Source of the DNA: Vicugna pacos | Taxonomy: Eukaryota > Chordata > Mammalia > Artiodactyla > Camelidae | Direction of reading: 5' to 3' | DNA length: 64,000 bases | Assembly (NCBI RefSeq): GCF_048564905.1 | Contig: NC_132997.1 | Coordinates: 74,784,271 to 74,848,270, forward strand | Notes under the pieces: model-generated | What the model saw: only the letters and a program-made list of their open reading frames with translations | Told to the model about the DNA's origin: nothing | Databases searched by the model: none | Made by a program: the position numbers and the translations under genes | In this document: piece after piece, positions 36,501 to 48,500 of the stretch | How positions within the stretch are numbered: position 1 is the stretch's first letter | Layout: every line of letters starts with the position of its first letter

Positions 36501-39500
36501 CCTCCAGCTGAGCTCTCTCCAGCTGCCAGCCAGGGTAGCTACTCAATAAATATTTGCTGATTGATTGATCTACCAATTCCCATTATTCTCAGTCTCTCTC
36601 TCCCATTCAAGCTCGCTGCAGCCAAGATGACAAGCAAATTCCTGAGCCCCCCCGCCCAGACTTCTTCACTCCTCTATTTGGGGAGCACAGGGGGCTCAGC
36701 TGTGCCGGGCCCCTCCTTCCATCTTCCACTCCTTTATTTTTCCCATATTACCAGAAAGAAATAGTATATTGCTTCTGCCTTTATAACACTGTCTCAAATA
36801 TATTTTTCCCCCCTTTGCATCAAGGAGAAGCCCTGGGCACCAGCTCCTCATTGCTATAGTCATTCTCTGCTCTAGTCCAAAACACGGCTGATGAAAGGTT
36901 CTTTTCTGCCTGTTATTATGATGGTGTTATTTCTTCAATGGATGCCTCCTTTCCCCTAAGAGAGCCACACAATTTCTCAATCAATTTTCTAGCTTTCCTC
37001 TCATCCCTTTCAGCATTTCGCTCAATTAATCAGATAGTACATATTTTTTGAGCTCGAACAATGTGCAAGGTTCTCGGTTATAAATGTACTTAAGACAAAG
37101 TTTTTGTCCTCAGGTTGCTTATAGTCTGGTTCAAAGGAAGCCGTAAACACAAACACAGCCCAGGAGAAACAGCTGAATTCAAGACAGCACGAGTGTGTTC
37201 AGTCACCCCCTTTTCTTGGCCCTCTTTGCTTTTTATTATTTCTTGCCCCACAGTCCCATGAGCGGAGTGCCCTCCCACCTCACTGCTCACTTTATCCCTT
37301 CTTTGGGACCATTTTCTTCAGGGAAGCTGATGAAGGCCATTTGGGTTTAACTAGTGGGTGAAGCCAAGGAAGGAGACCAAGGGGTCTCCAGGGGGAAGCA
37401 GACACATCAGTTACACATCTGATTAAGGGAATGTGCACAGGATTTCCTGGGTGCACAGAAGTGGGGCTCCTAACCTGGCGGAGGGCACCTGGCCATGGGT
37501 AGTTCAGAAAAGGTTTTCTAAGAGGAGTCTCAGCCAGGCGAGGTGGACGGGAAAGAACCTTTCAGGCAGAAATGAGACGGAATGACGTTTGTAGGGAAGC
37601 CGCAAGCAGTTGGTTCAGTGTTGCCGGAATATAAAATGCAAGGCGGGGTGTGTCAGGGGACGAAGCTGGAGAAGGTGGCGAAGCTGTTCCATCAAGACTT
37701 CTCCGCCCCTTTGTCCTTGGCTCAGGCTAATCCTGCTGCCTGGGAATCGATGCTTTACAAGTCTTGTTACTCAATGTGGTCGCTGGACCAGCAGCATCAG
37801 TGTCATCTAGGAGCATGTTAGAAATACAGACTCTCAGGCCACAGCCTAGTCCTGCTGCATCAGAATCTGCATTTTCCCAAGATCCCCACGTGACCCCTAC
37901 ATGAAACCGAAGTTTAAGCTGCATTGCTTTACAGCATGATTTTGTGACTAGGGGAGAACTCTGAAAGGTTCCTGCCCGTCACAGGAGCTTGGTATGCGTG
38001 TGTGGAGTGATTGGATGAAGAGTGAATGAATGGGGCCAAAGGAGAAAGTGCGCCATCACTGTGACGGTTCCTGACCCTACCAGCTGTTAGCAATCTCACC
38101 AGCAAATGGGCAATTAAGCCCAAATGAACCGAAATGCACTCTGCTAGAAATTAGGATATTTATAAAATTCAGTTATACCTAGTTCCTTACTTCAGTGTAT
38201 TGGGTGGCCAAACAGACAGACGTAGAGTGGGACAGTTATAGAAGACTGCAGAAATTCACATGTGAACCTGACCACAATAATTCCGGGATGGGGAGATTAC
38301 TCCAGGGGAAGGAAGCTATTTCTGCAGCTTGGGGTCCAATGCAGTGGGTATCACCCTTTAGCCAACCTGAGAATCACCTGGAGGGCTGTTAAAACATGTG
38401 TGCTGGGCCCCACCTCCAGAGTTTCTGATTCAGGTGGTCTGGAGTGGGCCCCGAGAATATGCCTTATCTAACAAAGTCCCAGGGGGAGCTGGTGCTGCTG
38501 TTTGAGAAATCGTACTTTGAGAACCACTGGTCTGGGGCTGTCAGTCTGGGTCCTAGTCCAAGCTCTGCCCTGACTGTCTCTATGTCCTTGGGCAGGTTCC
38601 TTACCCACTTGGGCTGTGTCTCCTCACATGCTACATGGGAATCTTAACCCCCCTGCTTCCTGGCCAGGTTGTTGAGAAGATGAAATGAGACAACTTATGT
38701 GAAAGGTCTTTGAAAAGATAAAAATGCTATATAAACATGAGTCATAATCATTATCGATCAGGGAACGCTTCTTGTAAGAGATCGGCTTTGAGCTGGATCC
38801 AGAAAGGTGGATGAGTGATGAGGCAGCTGAAGATGAAGGGCAGTGGTGTTCTAGATCTAGGGCAGAGAATGGATGGGGGCCGCGAGGGGAGAGTGAGAGA
38901 ATGGCACGTGCTGGGGATTGAGACTTTAACCTGGTGCTTTAGCATGCATCACAGTCAGCTCTGGGCCTAGCTGACCCTCCCTCCTGCCCTGCAGGTGGCT
39001 GGGCACCACCCCCAGGGGCTCTGATTGGTCTGGAGGGTGGAGGTGGGTGGGGCCTGATAATTTGCTTTTCTAACAATGCTGATGCTGCTCACCCCAGACC
39101 ACACTTTGAGAACCACCCACCAGGCAGACTACCAGGCTGCAGGTAGGGGCTGCAGGGATGAGGAAGCAGCAAGGCAAGCGTTGGAATAGAACCTGTGGTT
39201 GGAAATGTGTATCTGATACCAGTGTACCCAGAGGCAGGATAACTGGGAGGCAAAAAGGTATCTGATTAATTTTCAAACAGGGCTCAATTCCTGGCTTCAC
39301 CTGCCACTTTCTATGTGACCAAGGTCAAGCCGCTTAACTGCTTGAAGCCTTAGTTTCCCTCTCTGTAAAATGGGGATAATGACAGCATCTACCTCATAGG
39401 CTTGCTAAGAGGATTCAATAAGATGATACATGGAAACCACTTAGCACAGAGCTTGGCACGTTGCTGATTTAATAAGTGTTAGCTACTCTTATTGTCACAA

Positions 39501-42500
39501 TTGCTCTTATGTTTTCCTACACCACCCTGCATCCCTCTCTCTCACCTTCCACACTGGCCTTGACCTCTCCCTGCCTCTCCCTTCCATAGTTCTCAGGTCC
39601 CAGGATGGCCAAGGTGGTGGCCAGACACAGAAAGTAGCCCCTCTCCTGGTGGCAGACTGACTGTGGGGGCTCTTTCTAGTTTCCTGAGGCTGGGACTAAG
39701 TAGGGAGTGAGAAAGCTGCTAAGTGCCCGCCTACTGTGCTTCAGGCCAAAGTGTCTTTTTTTTTTCTTTTTGCACTTCACATGGTGCCTTTGTCCTGTGG
39801 TTAAGTGCGTGGGTGTGCAAATGACCTTGTAAGGACAGAGTGCATCTCTCTGTGATTAACCTTCAGGCCCTCTCACTAGTGCTGAGCAGGTTCCCACCTA
39901 AGCCGAGTGTGGGAGGCCCTGGTCCTGAAGGAGCGAGACGGGAAGCCAGGAGGAGACTGGGGAGAGGCCCCAGCAGTGGCCAGGCCTGGCACCCCTCAGA
40001 CCCCCCCACTCTCTGGGCCACTCACTGAGCCGCCTCCCCATTTCCTCCCACCAGGCGGGAGTCCAGGTGGCACAGATTCAGGTCAGGGCTAAATGTGGTT
40101 TCACAGCCCAGCTTGGCTGCTCTTCCCTCCACCAGCTTGTTAAGAAATAAATATTTATACCTGGCACCTGCCTTCTCCCAAGGCCTGGAGGCCCCTGCTG
40201 TGAAGATTCATGCTGAATCCCCAATCCCCTCGGTGCCATCTCAGTCCTGAAATGAGCCGGCCCCCTTGCCCCTGCCCCCAGGACGGGGGTCAGACACTCC
40301 TGTGGAAGCCAGGCAGCAGCTGGGCCCCTGATTTAGTGATGACTGTTTTGTAAAGCCAAGGAGGGGGCAGCAGGGGAGCAGGTGACAGGAGGGATAAATC
40401 ACCTCCACGGCAAGGCTCTGGCTCCGGCTGGGGCTGCCCCACAAGGCAGATGGCTGCAGCTGCTCCTGCTCACCCCACTCAGCCTTTCTTACCCCACTTT
40501 GAGTTGAGTCCCTCTGTGTCAGGTGGACTAGCAGGGCAGGGGAGCATTGATGGAGCTACTGATTAACTAAAGTACTTGTTCGTTCAGGCAACCCTCCACT
40601 TACTTGCCCACGAGCTTTTGCTGTGCCTTCATTTGCTCCATAAATATTAACGGGGAGGGGGGAGGCAATGGCTCCATGCTTGGCACATAGTAGGTGCTCA
40701 ATAAATAAGAGTTGAATAAATGAATGAATGAGCACTAGGCTTAGAGCTAGGAGATTCGGATTCATGTCTGAGCCACACCACCAATCCGTTTCAGATCCTC
40801 AGACGGGTCCCTGTTCCAGGCTGGGGCTCAGTGCCCTCCTCGGTCCAATGGACAGAATGATAACAGCCCCTGGTTGCTGGGAGACCCTCATGGGAGAAAG
40901 GATGTGAAAGTATATGAGCACCAACTATGTGCAAGACACTGTGGGAGCTGCCGAAATGAAGCAGCCTTGAATTCTGCCCTCAAGAGCCATGCTCTGTCTG
41001 GGGATGTCTGCCTGTGGGCTCCCCTTCCGGCCATCACATTGCTGTGTGCCCTGCCTCCCCAGGCCTCCGTGCACCCCTAGACTCACCGTCCTGTCCACAC
41101 AGGCCACGGAGCGCCCGGCAAAGAGGCTGGCCACGCCACGGGCCACGTTGACCTCGTCACTCAGGATGTCTTCCCACCGGTTGTTGCGGAACTTGAACAA
41201 CTTGTCTGTGTAGGTGGCCACCCCTGGAGAGAGGAGGAAAGAGAGGGCTGGTGGATGGTGGGGTGGTGTGCAGTGATGTCTGGGGCACCAGCCACAGGTG
41301 TTGCGGCCACAGGTGGAAGGGTCACCTGCTGCATGGTGAGTGCTCTCACAGCACTCATGCAGGCACCTGCGACCCTTCTCCTGGGGGACACTCAGGTATA
41401 TTCTGTTGAGAGAAGAGACTCTGAAGCTTATGAAGGTGGCCAGCCCAGGTCTCAGGATCTTTGGATTTGGAAGAAGTGGGACCGCTACAGTATATCTGAG
41501 CTGAGCCCCAGCTGAGCGGAATCTCACATTCTGCACTGCACTCCTGCAACACCAAGACAGGCGACCTGGGGTTCCCAATATTTCACACCCAAACTCAACC
41601 CAGAACAACTCTTTCCCCAGGAGCTTCCCCCTACATTATCTGCTGGATCATAGGACCTGACCTGGGTCTCAGAAGAAATGGTCCTGGGTGGTGGATGGGT
41701 TTCTAAGTCCAGATGGAGGAAGGGGCTGGAAGTTGAGCTCTGACAGGTGTCACACCAACACCCCTGGGGGAACTGGATGGCAGCAGGTTGGCAGTCAGGT
41801 GGGGTGAGGGTTTGGGGCAGCCCTCTAGGGCAGGGACTGCAACCTCTTTTGGATACCGACACCTTTGAGAACTGGATGGAGGCTAAGGACCCTTAGCCCG
41901 GGGAGTCCTACATCTGTACCCCGCAACATGCCATATGGAACGGAAGGTCTCTGGCCTCCAAGAAGCTTTATTCCGGGGACATGGGGAAGACCTTCTGGTC
42001 GCTGGAGGCTTAACCCTTCTAAGACCACTAAGGCAGCGCTCTCCCCTCCACCCCAGGGCAAGAATGAACGAACTAGGGTTTGCAAACGACCCTGAAAGTG
42101 AGTGAGTAGGAATGAGTAGGAGTGAGTGGGTGTGTGAGAGTAAGAGTGTGAGTAAAAATGAGTGAGTGTGAGTGAGTAAGTGTGAGACTGAGTGAGTGGA
42201 TAAGGGTGAGCATGTGCAGTAGGTGAGGTCTGTGCATAAAAGGACCCCTCAGGTGGCTCTGCTCAGGAAGGATGAAGGGTTTGCTCTCTGAATGGCCTCA
42301 CACAGGGACTTCCTAAGACCACAGAAACCCACGGGGGCTGATGCATCATCTGTGGGGCCTGGTGTTGGCTTTAGGGCTGCTTGCTGGACACCAGGGAGCT
42401 GGCATGGGAGCAGAGCACCCTGCTCTGCCTGACCTCCCGGCAGCACAGAGGCCTCGAGCAGGCAGACTCAGGAGTCCTGCAGGTGTTGTCGGGAGGAGGT

Positions 42501-45500
42501 TTGGGCTGAGGAGCGCAGCTGGGGTCTGCACAGAGCTGCTGTGACTTGGGAGGGTTGCCCACTGGGGCTTCTGAGGGGCCTACTCTGGACAGAAGCACAG
42601 GTGCCGACTCAGACGGCCTGAGCCCATGTCCTGCTCTGGCTCCTTTTCACTCTGGGGCCTCAGCTGGTCCTTATCCTCTTTCAGCCTTGGTTTCCTCATC
42701 TGACGGTCGGGGGTAGCAGTTGTGCCTCCTCCCTCCCAGCGCCACTGTGGCAGTTGCTGGAGAAAACGCCTGGCCCTGGGCAGGTCAGGCACACAGGAGG
42801 TCCTCTGGCTACTCCGCACCCCTTAGGGGCCACGGTCCTTCCTCACGATCCCCGGGCGCCAGATATGTTTAGAAATTTAGATTTTTTTTCCCTTCATATT
42901 TTAGAAAGGTAACACAATGCACACACTGTTTACTACGTAACACCCCCAGCAGGGACCAGGGCAGGACCCTGTAATTAGACACAGTAATATTTCTGCCGCG
43001 AAATATATGACTATTCACACTAAGTAGGGTCAATAAAGCCCATGAATAGCTCACGTTAGCTCAGGACAGGTTTCGCTGTCAATTCACTTCCCCACAAACT
43101 TAAAAAAAGCACTTGAAGCTTTCAGAGCATTTTGGATTTCAGGACTGCGGGAAAGGGACCGTGGGCTGAGACTGCCGTCCTCAGGGCCGTTCCCGAGGCA
43201 GTGGCAGCCTGGCCATTGCCTCCTGATGCCTGAGGGGCAGCCTAGCAGGCTTCCAGGTGTCCAGCAAGTGACCCTTGCCCTTCTCTGTCAAACCAGGGCC
43301 TCTGTAGACTGTTTCTCCCACTTGTCTAGCCCCCTCTGACACACAGAAGCTTGGACTGGGTGAGGGGGCTGGCAGCTGGGCCTCTGCAGAGCTCTGACGG
43401 GCACCTGTGCATTCAGCAGGAGAAATTTCTCAAGCCGCTGAGCTCCTGCCTCAGCTGGACAAGCAGAGAAAACGAGCCTGTGGTGACTCTATCCCCCCCT
43501 TATTTGCCTCATCACCTCCAATTCCTCCAGCTCCCCCAAGACAACATTTTTCAAAGTATGCTTTGTGGATTCCCGGACTCTGTGAGCTGCCTGAGAACGT
43601 GCCCACCTGCGTTCAGCAAAGGCTGCACCTCCCATCCCCCTCTTGGAGAGTCTCCATGAACATGAGTCCATTAAAACTTTGAAAAGTCCTGCAATAAATT
43701 ACGGGCTTAATTTGACTTAAGTCAGTCTTCCCCAACCATCCTTGGCCATGGAACCCCTTTTTGCAGCTCACCTGTTAGCACCTGCGGAACTAGCACTGCT
43801 CCTCACACACTGCTGTCCTGGGTGTTGACGTCGGGCCAGGATCTGGGCTTTGTGGCCAGAGGGGTTAAGGTGCCGTGTACTGTTAGCCTCTCCCCCTGCC
43901 CCAGCCTCCTGGCTTCCGAGCTGCCCAGGGACGCCCAGAAGAATAAACTAATTAAGGTAAAATGTGCAACAGTGATGCAGAGCCTTGTAGATCATAAATG
44001 GGAACGGCAAAATCAATGGCAGCCCTTCTGCAGGCAGAGGCCCGGAGGCCTGGGCGACAGGAGGGATGAGAGCCTGTGATTTAGGAAGAGCAAACGCTCT
44101 GGCAGCTGCAACCTGGGTAATTAGGTGTGTCAGGAAGACAGATAAACAGCGAGCTGTGCGGGTCGATGGCACTGGCAATAAACACCTGGCACTGGCCCCT
44201 GGCCCATATCAGTGCATCATCCCACCTCCTGGCTCCTTGTAGCTGTACTCTGCCCTGGGGTCCCTCACTGAGTCGGGGGCAGCAGCTCCGGGAGAAGAGA
44301 GGCTGTAAGTTGCAGGAGGGACTCTCTGAGTCCCTGGGGGAGACTCTCTGAGGGCAGAAGCCTGGGAGAAGCAGAGGATGTTCCAGGGCAGGGCAGGCAG
44401 CTCTGGAGGTCATGACCCCTGTAAGTGGCACATCTGGGGACTCCCATTCCCACCCTGACTTTGGCATGTTGGCATTAAAGGAGGCTTGTAAGTCTCCGAG
44501 CCCAGTGGAGCTGCCAGTTGCTGCCGGATGGCCAGGTGGAAAGGCCCAGTGGGTGAGGCGCAGGGGCTCACCACCCCCTGCCCGGTGCTGGGGAGGCCCC
44601 AGGGGAATAGGAGTCTCAGTCCCTGACTTGGGGCACTTATAGTTCATTTGACAACTGGAGAGCTAGGGAGAGGAGATGCCTTGGAACTGCAGTAAAACCA
44701 ATACTACTTAACATTCCTACAGCACCTTCTACATGCCAGGCACTTCACACATTCAATCATGGACCCTGGCTGACACAACCCCACGAGATGGGTACTATTT
44801 TCATGCAAAATTTACAGATGAAGGATCTGAGACACGAGAGGCAAGGGGACTTGCCTATGATTCCACAGCTAGCAAAGCCCGAGCACAAGACAGCACATCC
44901 TGCAGATGCTGTGCAATCAGGATGGGAGAAGCCACAGTGATCAGGGAGGGCTTCATGACAGAGGAGTCGCCTGAACTGGGACTTGAATCGTCACTCAGTA
45001 TCGCCAGGCTCTGTGTGAAACACTTTCTTTTTTTTTTTTTTAAACAACCATCATGTTGCCTAAACCCCACAGCCACCTTGAGAGGTGGTGTAGCTTCATT
45101 TTACAGATGGAGCAACTGAGGGGCAGAGAGGTTAAGTCAATTGCCCAAGAGCTAGTAAGTGGTGGAGACAGTCAAACCCAGGTCTTTCTGACTCCAAAGC
45201 CTGCGCTTCTGAGCACTGCACTCCACAGATTAGTCTGTGGAGAGAGGAGGGGTGGTACTAAAGGCAGGCGAGGGGCATAGGCAAAGGCACAGAGGGGACA
45301 CCGAGTTTGCCTAGAGAGGAGGCTAGTGCGGGTGGAGGAGAAGCATGGCAGGGCAGGAGGGACCCACTAATTCCAGGACTGAGGGTGAAGGGGCTGTTGG
45401 TGGTTTCTGATCTGGGGAAGACAGGGTTTCTGAAAGATTTGCCTGGCAGTGGAGTGAGGTGTGGGCTAACAAGGGAGAAAATGAAGTAGGGAGACACCTC

Positions 45501-48500
45501 TGGAGTAGCTCAGGCACGATTCAAGGTGGTGACAACAGGAATGGGGAAGAAACTTCGGGTGCAGGAGGTTGGAGCAGGAAGGGCAGGAGGGATTGGCTGG
45601 GGGGTCAAGCAAGGAAGTGGTCCACAGTGTGGGGACAGGGATGGAAACAGGGACATCAGGCCAGCTGAGGGTGGGAGCAGGAGCTTGGCATTTGAGGTGA
45701 TGACAAGGTGGCCGAGAAGGCATGCCCAGGAGGTCACTAATCATAAGGGACAGAAGCTGGCAGAGTAGCGAGGCAGGAGCTGGGGCAGAAGGGAAAGACC
45801 AGCACCAAAGACTGAGTCCCAGGGAGGAGCCACATTTGGGTGTGGAAGGAAGAAGGGGCAGAGGCAGAGGAGTCATCAAACAGAAAAGAGAAAGGTTCTG
45901 CCTCAAGGGCAGTGGTGTCAATCAAGCAAACGGCCCTCAAGTCACCATCCTGTCATCTGCTCCACACCTAGCTCTACCCCTAGAAGGTAACTTGGAGCCA
46001 CTGGGAGGGTGAGTTTGGGCAATAAAGGGCTTTTCCTAAGGAGTGCCTCCTCCCCCGGGCTGTCCCCTCCCCAGGGACGTGACCTGACTCATGGTCTGGT
46101 ATTGGTGGCAAAGAGAAGGTGGGCAAGTGCACCAGGCAGGGAAGAGGGCTCATCTTCCACACTTTCTTAAGGCAAAGAGATTACTGCCAAGCAGCAGGGT
46201 CAGGGAAGTAGCCAGCAACATCCCTGGCCTAGGCTGACCATGAGCAAGTCGTGGACCTGTCCTTTTCTAACCTGTAAAATGGGATAATGAGAATGACCAC
46301 CTATTTCTGAGGCTGTTGTGAGGATTAAATTAGATAATGTAAGTAAAGTACTTAGAAGGAGACCTGGCTCATGATAAGTTCAATAAACAGTAACAGTAAT
46401 ACCACCACCACCATCATCATCGTCATCACCACTGTCCTCATCTTCATCCTCCTTCTCATCACCACCATTATTACCACCATCATCTTTCTCAGCCAGGGCA
46501 TTACAGGGCATGGCCACTGCGGGTCCTTAACGAGCCATATCCTAGAAGGAAACTGTGATATTAAGTATAAACTGCTTTGCAAGACTTAGTCAACGGAAAA
46601 CCAGCAAAGCAGTGATGGCCCCAGGGGAAAGAAGAACTAGTTCTGGCAAAGGACACTTTAAAAGAGAATGAACCCAGGCTCCCCTGTGTCCTCTGATATA
46701 ATTTCTGACCCCAGTCTTTCTTCTTCCACCCCATGGAGAAGAGGGAAATCTGATCAACCCCTGCTGGATGCTCTCCCACATTAGCTCAGTTGGTTCTCTC
46801 TACAGTCATGTCTGGAGGATAGATTCTTCACCTTATAGAGAGAAACTGGGGCTCAAAGGATTAAGCCATTTGCCTAGAGTTGCAAAGCTGTTGTTAAGCA
46901 GCAAAGCTGAGCTTCAAACTGTGGTCTGACTGCAAAGCTCCCCATAACATACTAAAGAGCTGGGCAGGGGCTGGTGGAGGGTTGGTTCCCAAGGAAGCTT
47001 GTTCTGTGTTAGAACCAAGGAAATAGCTCTCAGGGCCTCATACTCTTTATGGTGCTGCTTTGAGAGCCTGGTCCCACCTTGGCTTCTTCTGGGGCCACGT
47101 GTGAATGAGGCACAGTGAGGGTGGGGGTGGGGAGCCAGAGCAGTTCATGAGCTCATCTCTGCAAACAAGGTCATGCCGGGTGAGCTGCAAGTCTGAACTT
47201 TTTGTCCAAGGGAAACCTGGCTGGGGATCAGGAGACTCTAGGGTCCATCTCAGGGCCTAGAGGATCCTAGGAATAGAGGGTGGAGACTCAGGGCAGTGTG
47301 TCTTGGGCTTTACCAGGCACAGGAAGTCCTGGCCATCCTGTTAAAATGCTGATTCTGGTCCAATAGATCTGGGGTGGGGCCTGAGATTCTGCATTTTTAT
47401 GAGCTTCCGGCTGTTACCAGGGCTACTGGGCTGCGAAACATGCTTTGAGAAACAAGGTGTTGAGTATCTGGGTGCAGTGGGAATGGGGGCTGGTAAAGGA
47501 GCTGCAGGACAATGGGAGCACGCTTGAGGCAGAAGCCTCATCTACTGTGTAGGCAGAAGAGGCAGGAGGTGCAAGGCGCCCCCGATCCCCTTTCTTCTCT
47601 CTGGCACAGTGACTGACGCCTCCTCTCCAAGAGGTTACAAAAGCTCTGCTGAAGGCCTAAGTATAACACAGAGCTCAGAAGCCATCATAGAAAAGAGCGA
47701 TAAATCCCAGTCCATAAAAATAAACATTTTCCGCATTGCAAAACTCACCACAAGCAAAGACAAAAGAAAAATGACAAACAAGAGGAAACTCTGCACAACT
47801 TGCATTACAGAGAGCTGGTTTCCCTAATTTATAAAGAGGTGTTACAAATCAATAAGAAGAAGGCCAATAATCAATAGAAAAAAATGGGCAAAGGCTATAA
47901 GCAGACATGAGACTCAAATATATAAAAATACGTTCAGCCTCACTCATTTTAAGAAAAATGAAAATTAACACTATACTTGATACCAATTTTTTCCTATCAG
48001 ATTAGCAAATACTTTTTAAAACGATGACGTGTTGGTGAGAATGCTGGAATGGGAAGAGCTCACTTGCGTCAGGGCTGATGGGAGTTTAATTACGACCGTT
48101 CCTTTGAAGGACCATTTGGCCATGCCTATAAAAACTACCCCTGTATTTTCCTTTGCTGCAGCAATTCCATTTCTATGACTTTACCTTACAGATATACCTG
48201 CAACTGTGGAGAATGGCATGTTGTACAAGCTTATTCATTCGGTGGCACTGTTTGTAAGCAGTCTAAATATTCACCAATAGAGGACCAATTTAGTGAACGG
48301 CAAATCTACACAATGGAGTACTAGATAGCCATAAAAAGAATGAGCATGCTCTCTGTGTGCTGCCTTGAAATAATGGCCAAAATTGATTGTTAAACAAAAA
48401 AAAAAAAGTAAGGGGCAGGCATTGTGAGCTGAGCTGCTACTATCTGTATAGAAAAGGAGGAAAGGGTATGAAGTATATGTAGATAGTAGACGGTAGATGG

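Larger units (their letters stand above)
36197..41086 (-). other. CRTAC1: Intron 4 (4.9 kb)
   Basis: Dominated by old elements: three hAT MER copies and MIRs between 37765 and 39505, then L2/MIR tails at 40665-40960. The stretches 36600-37480 and 39510-40660 show nothing firm. Confidence 0.8.

Noticed and set aside
42093-42230. CRISPR-like regular repeats
   Set aside because: A degenerate short tandem repeat without spacers, in a mammalian intron.
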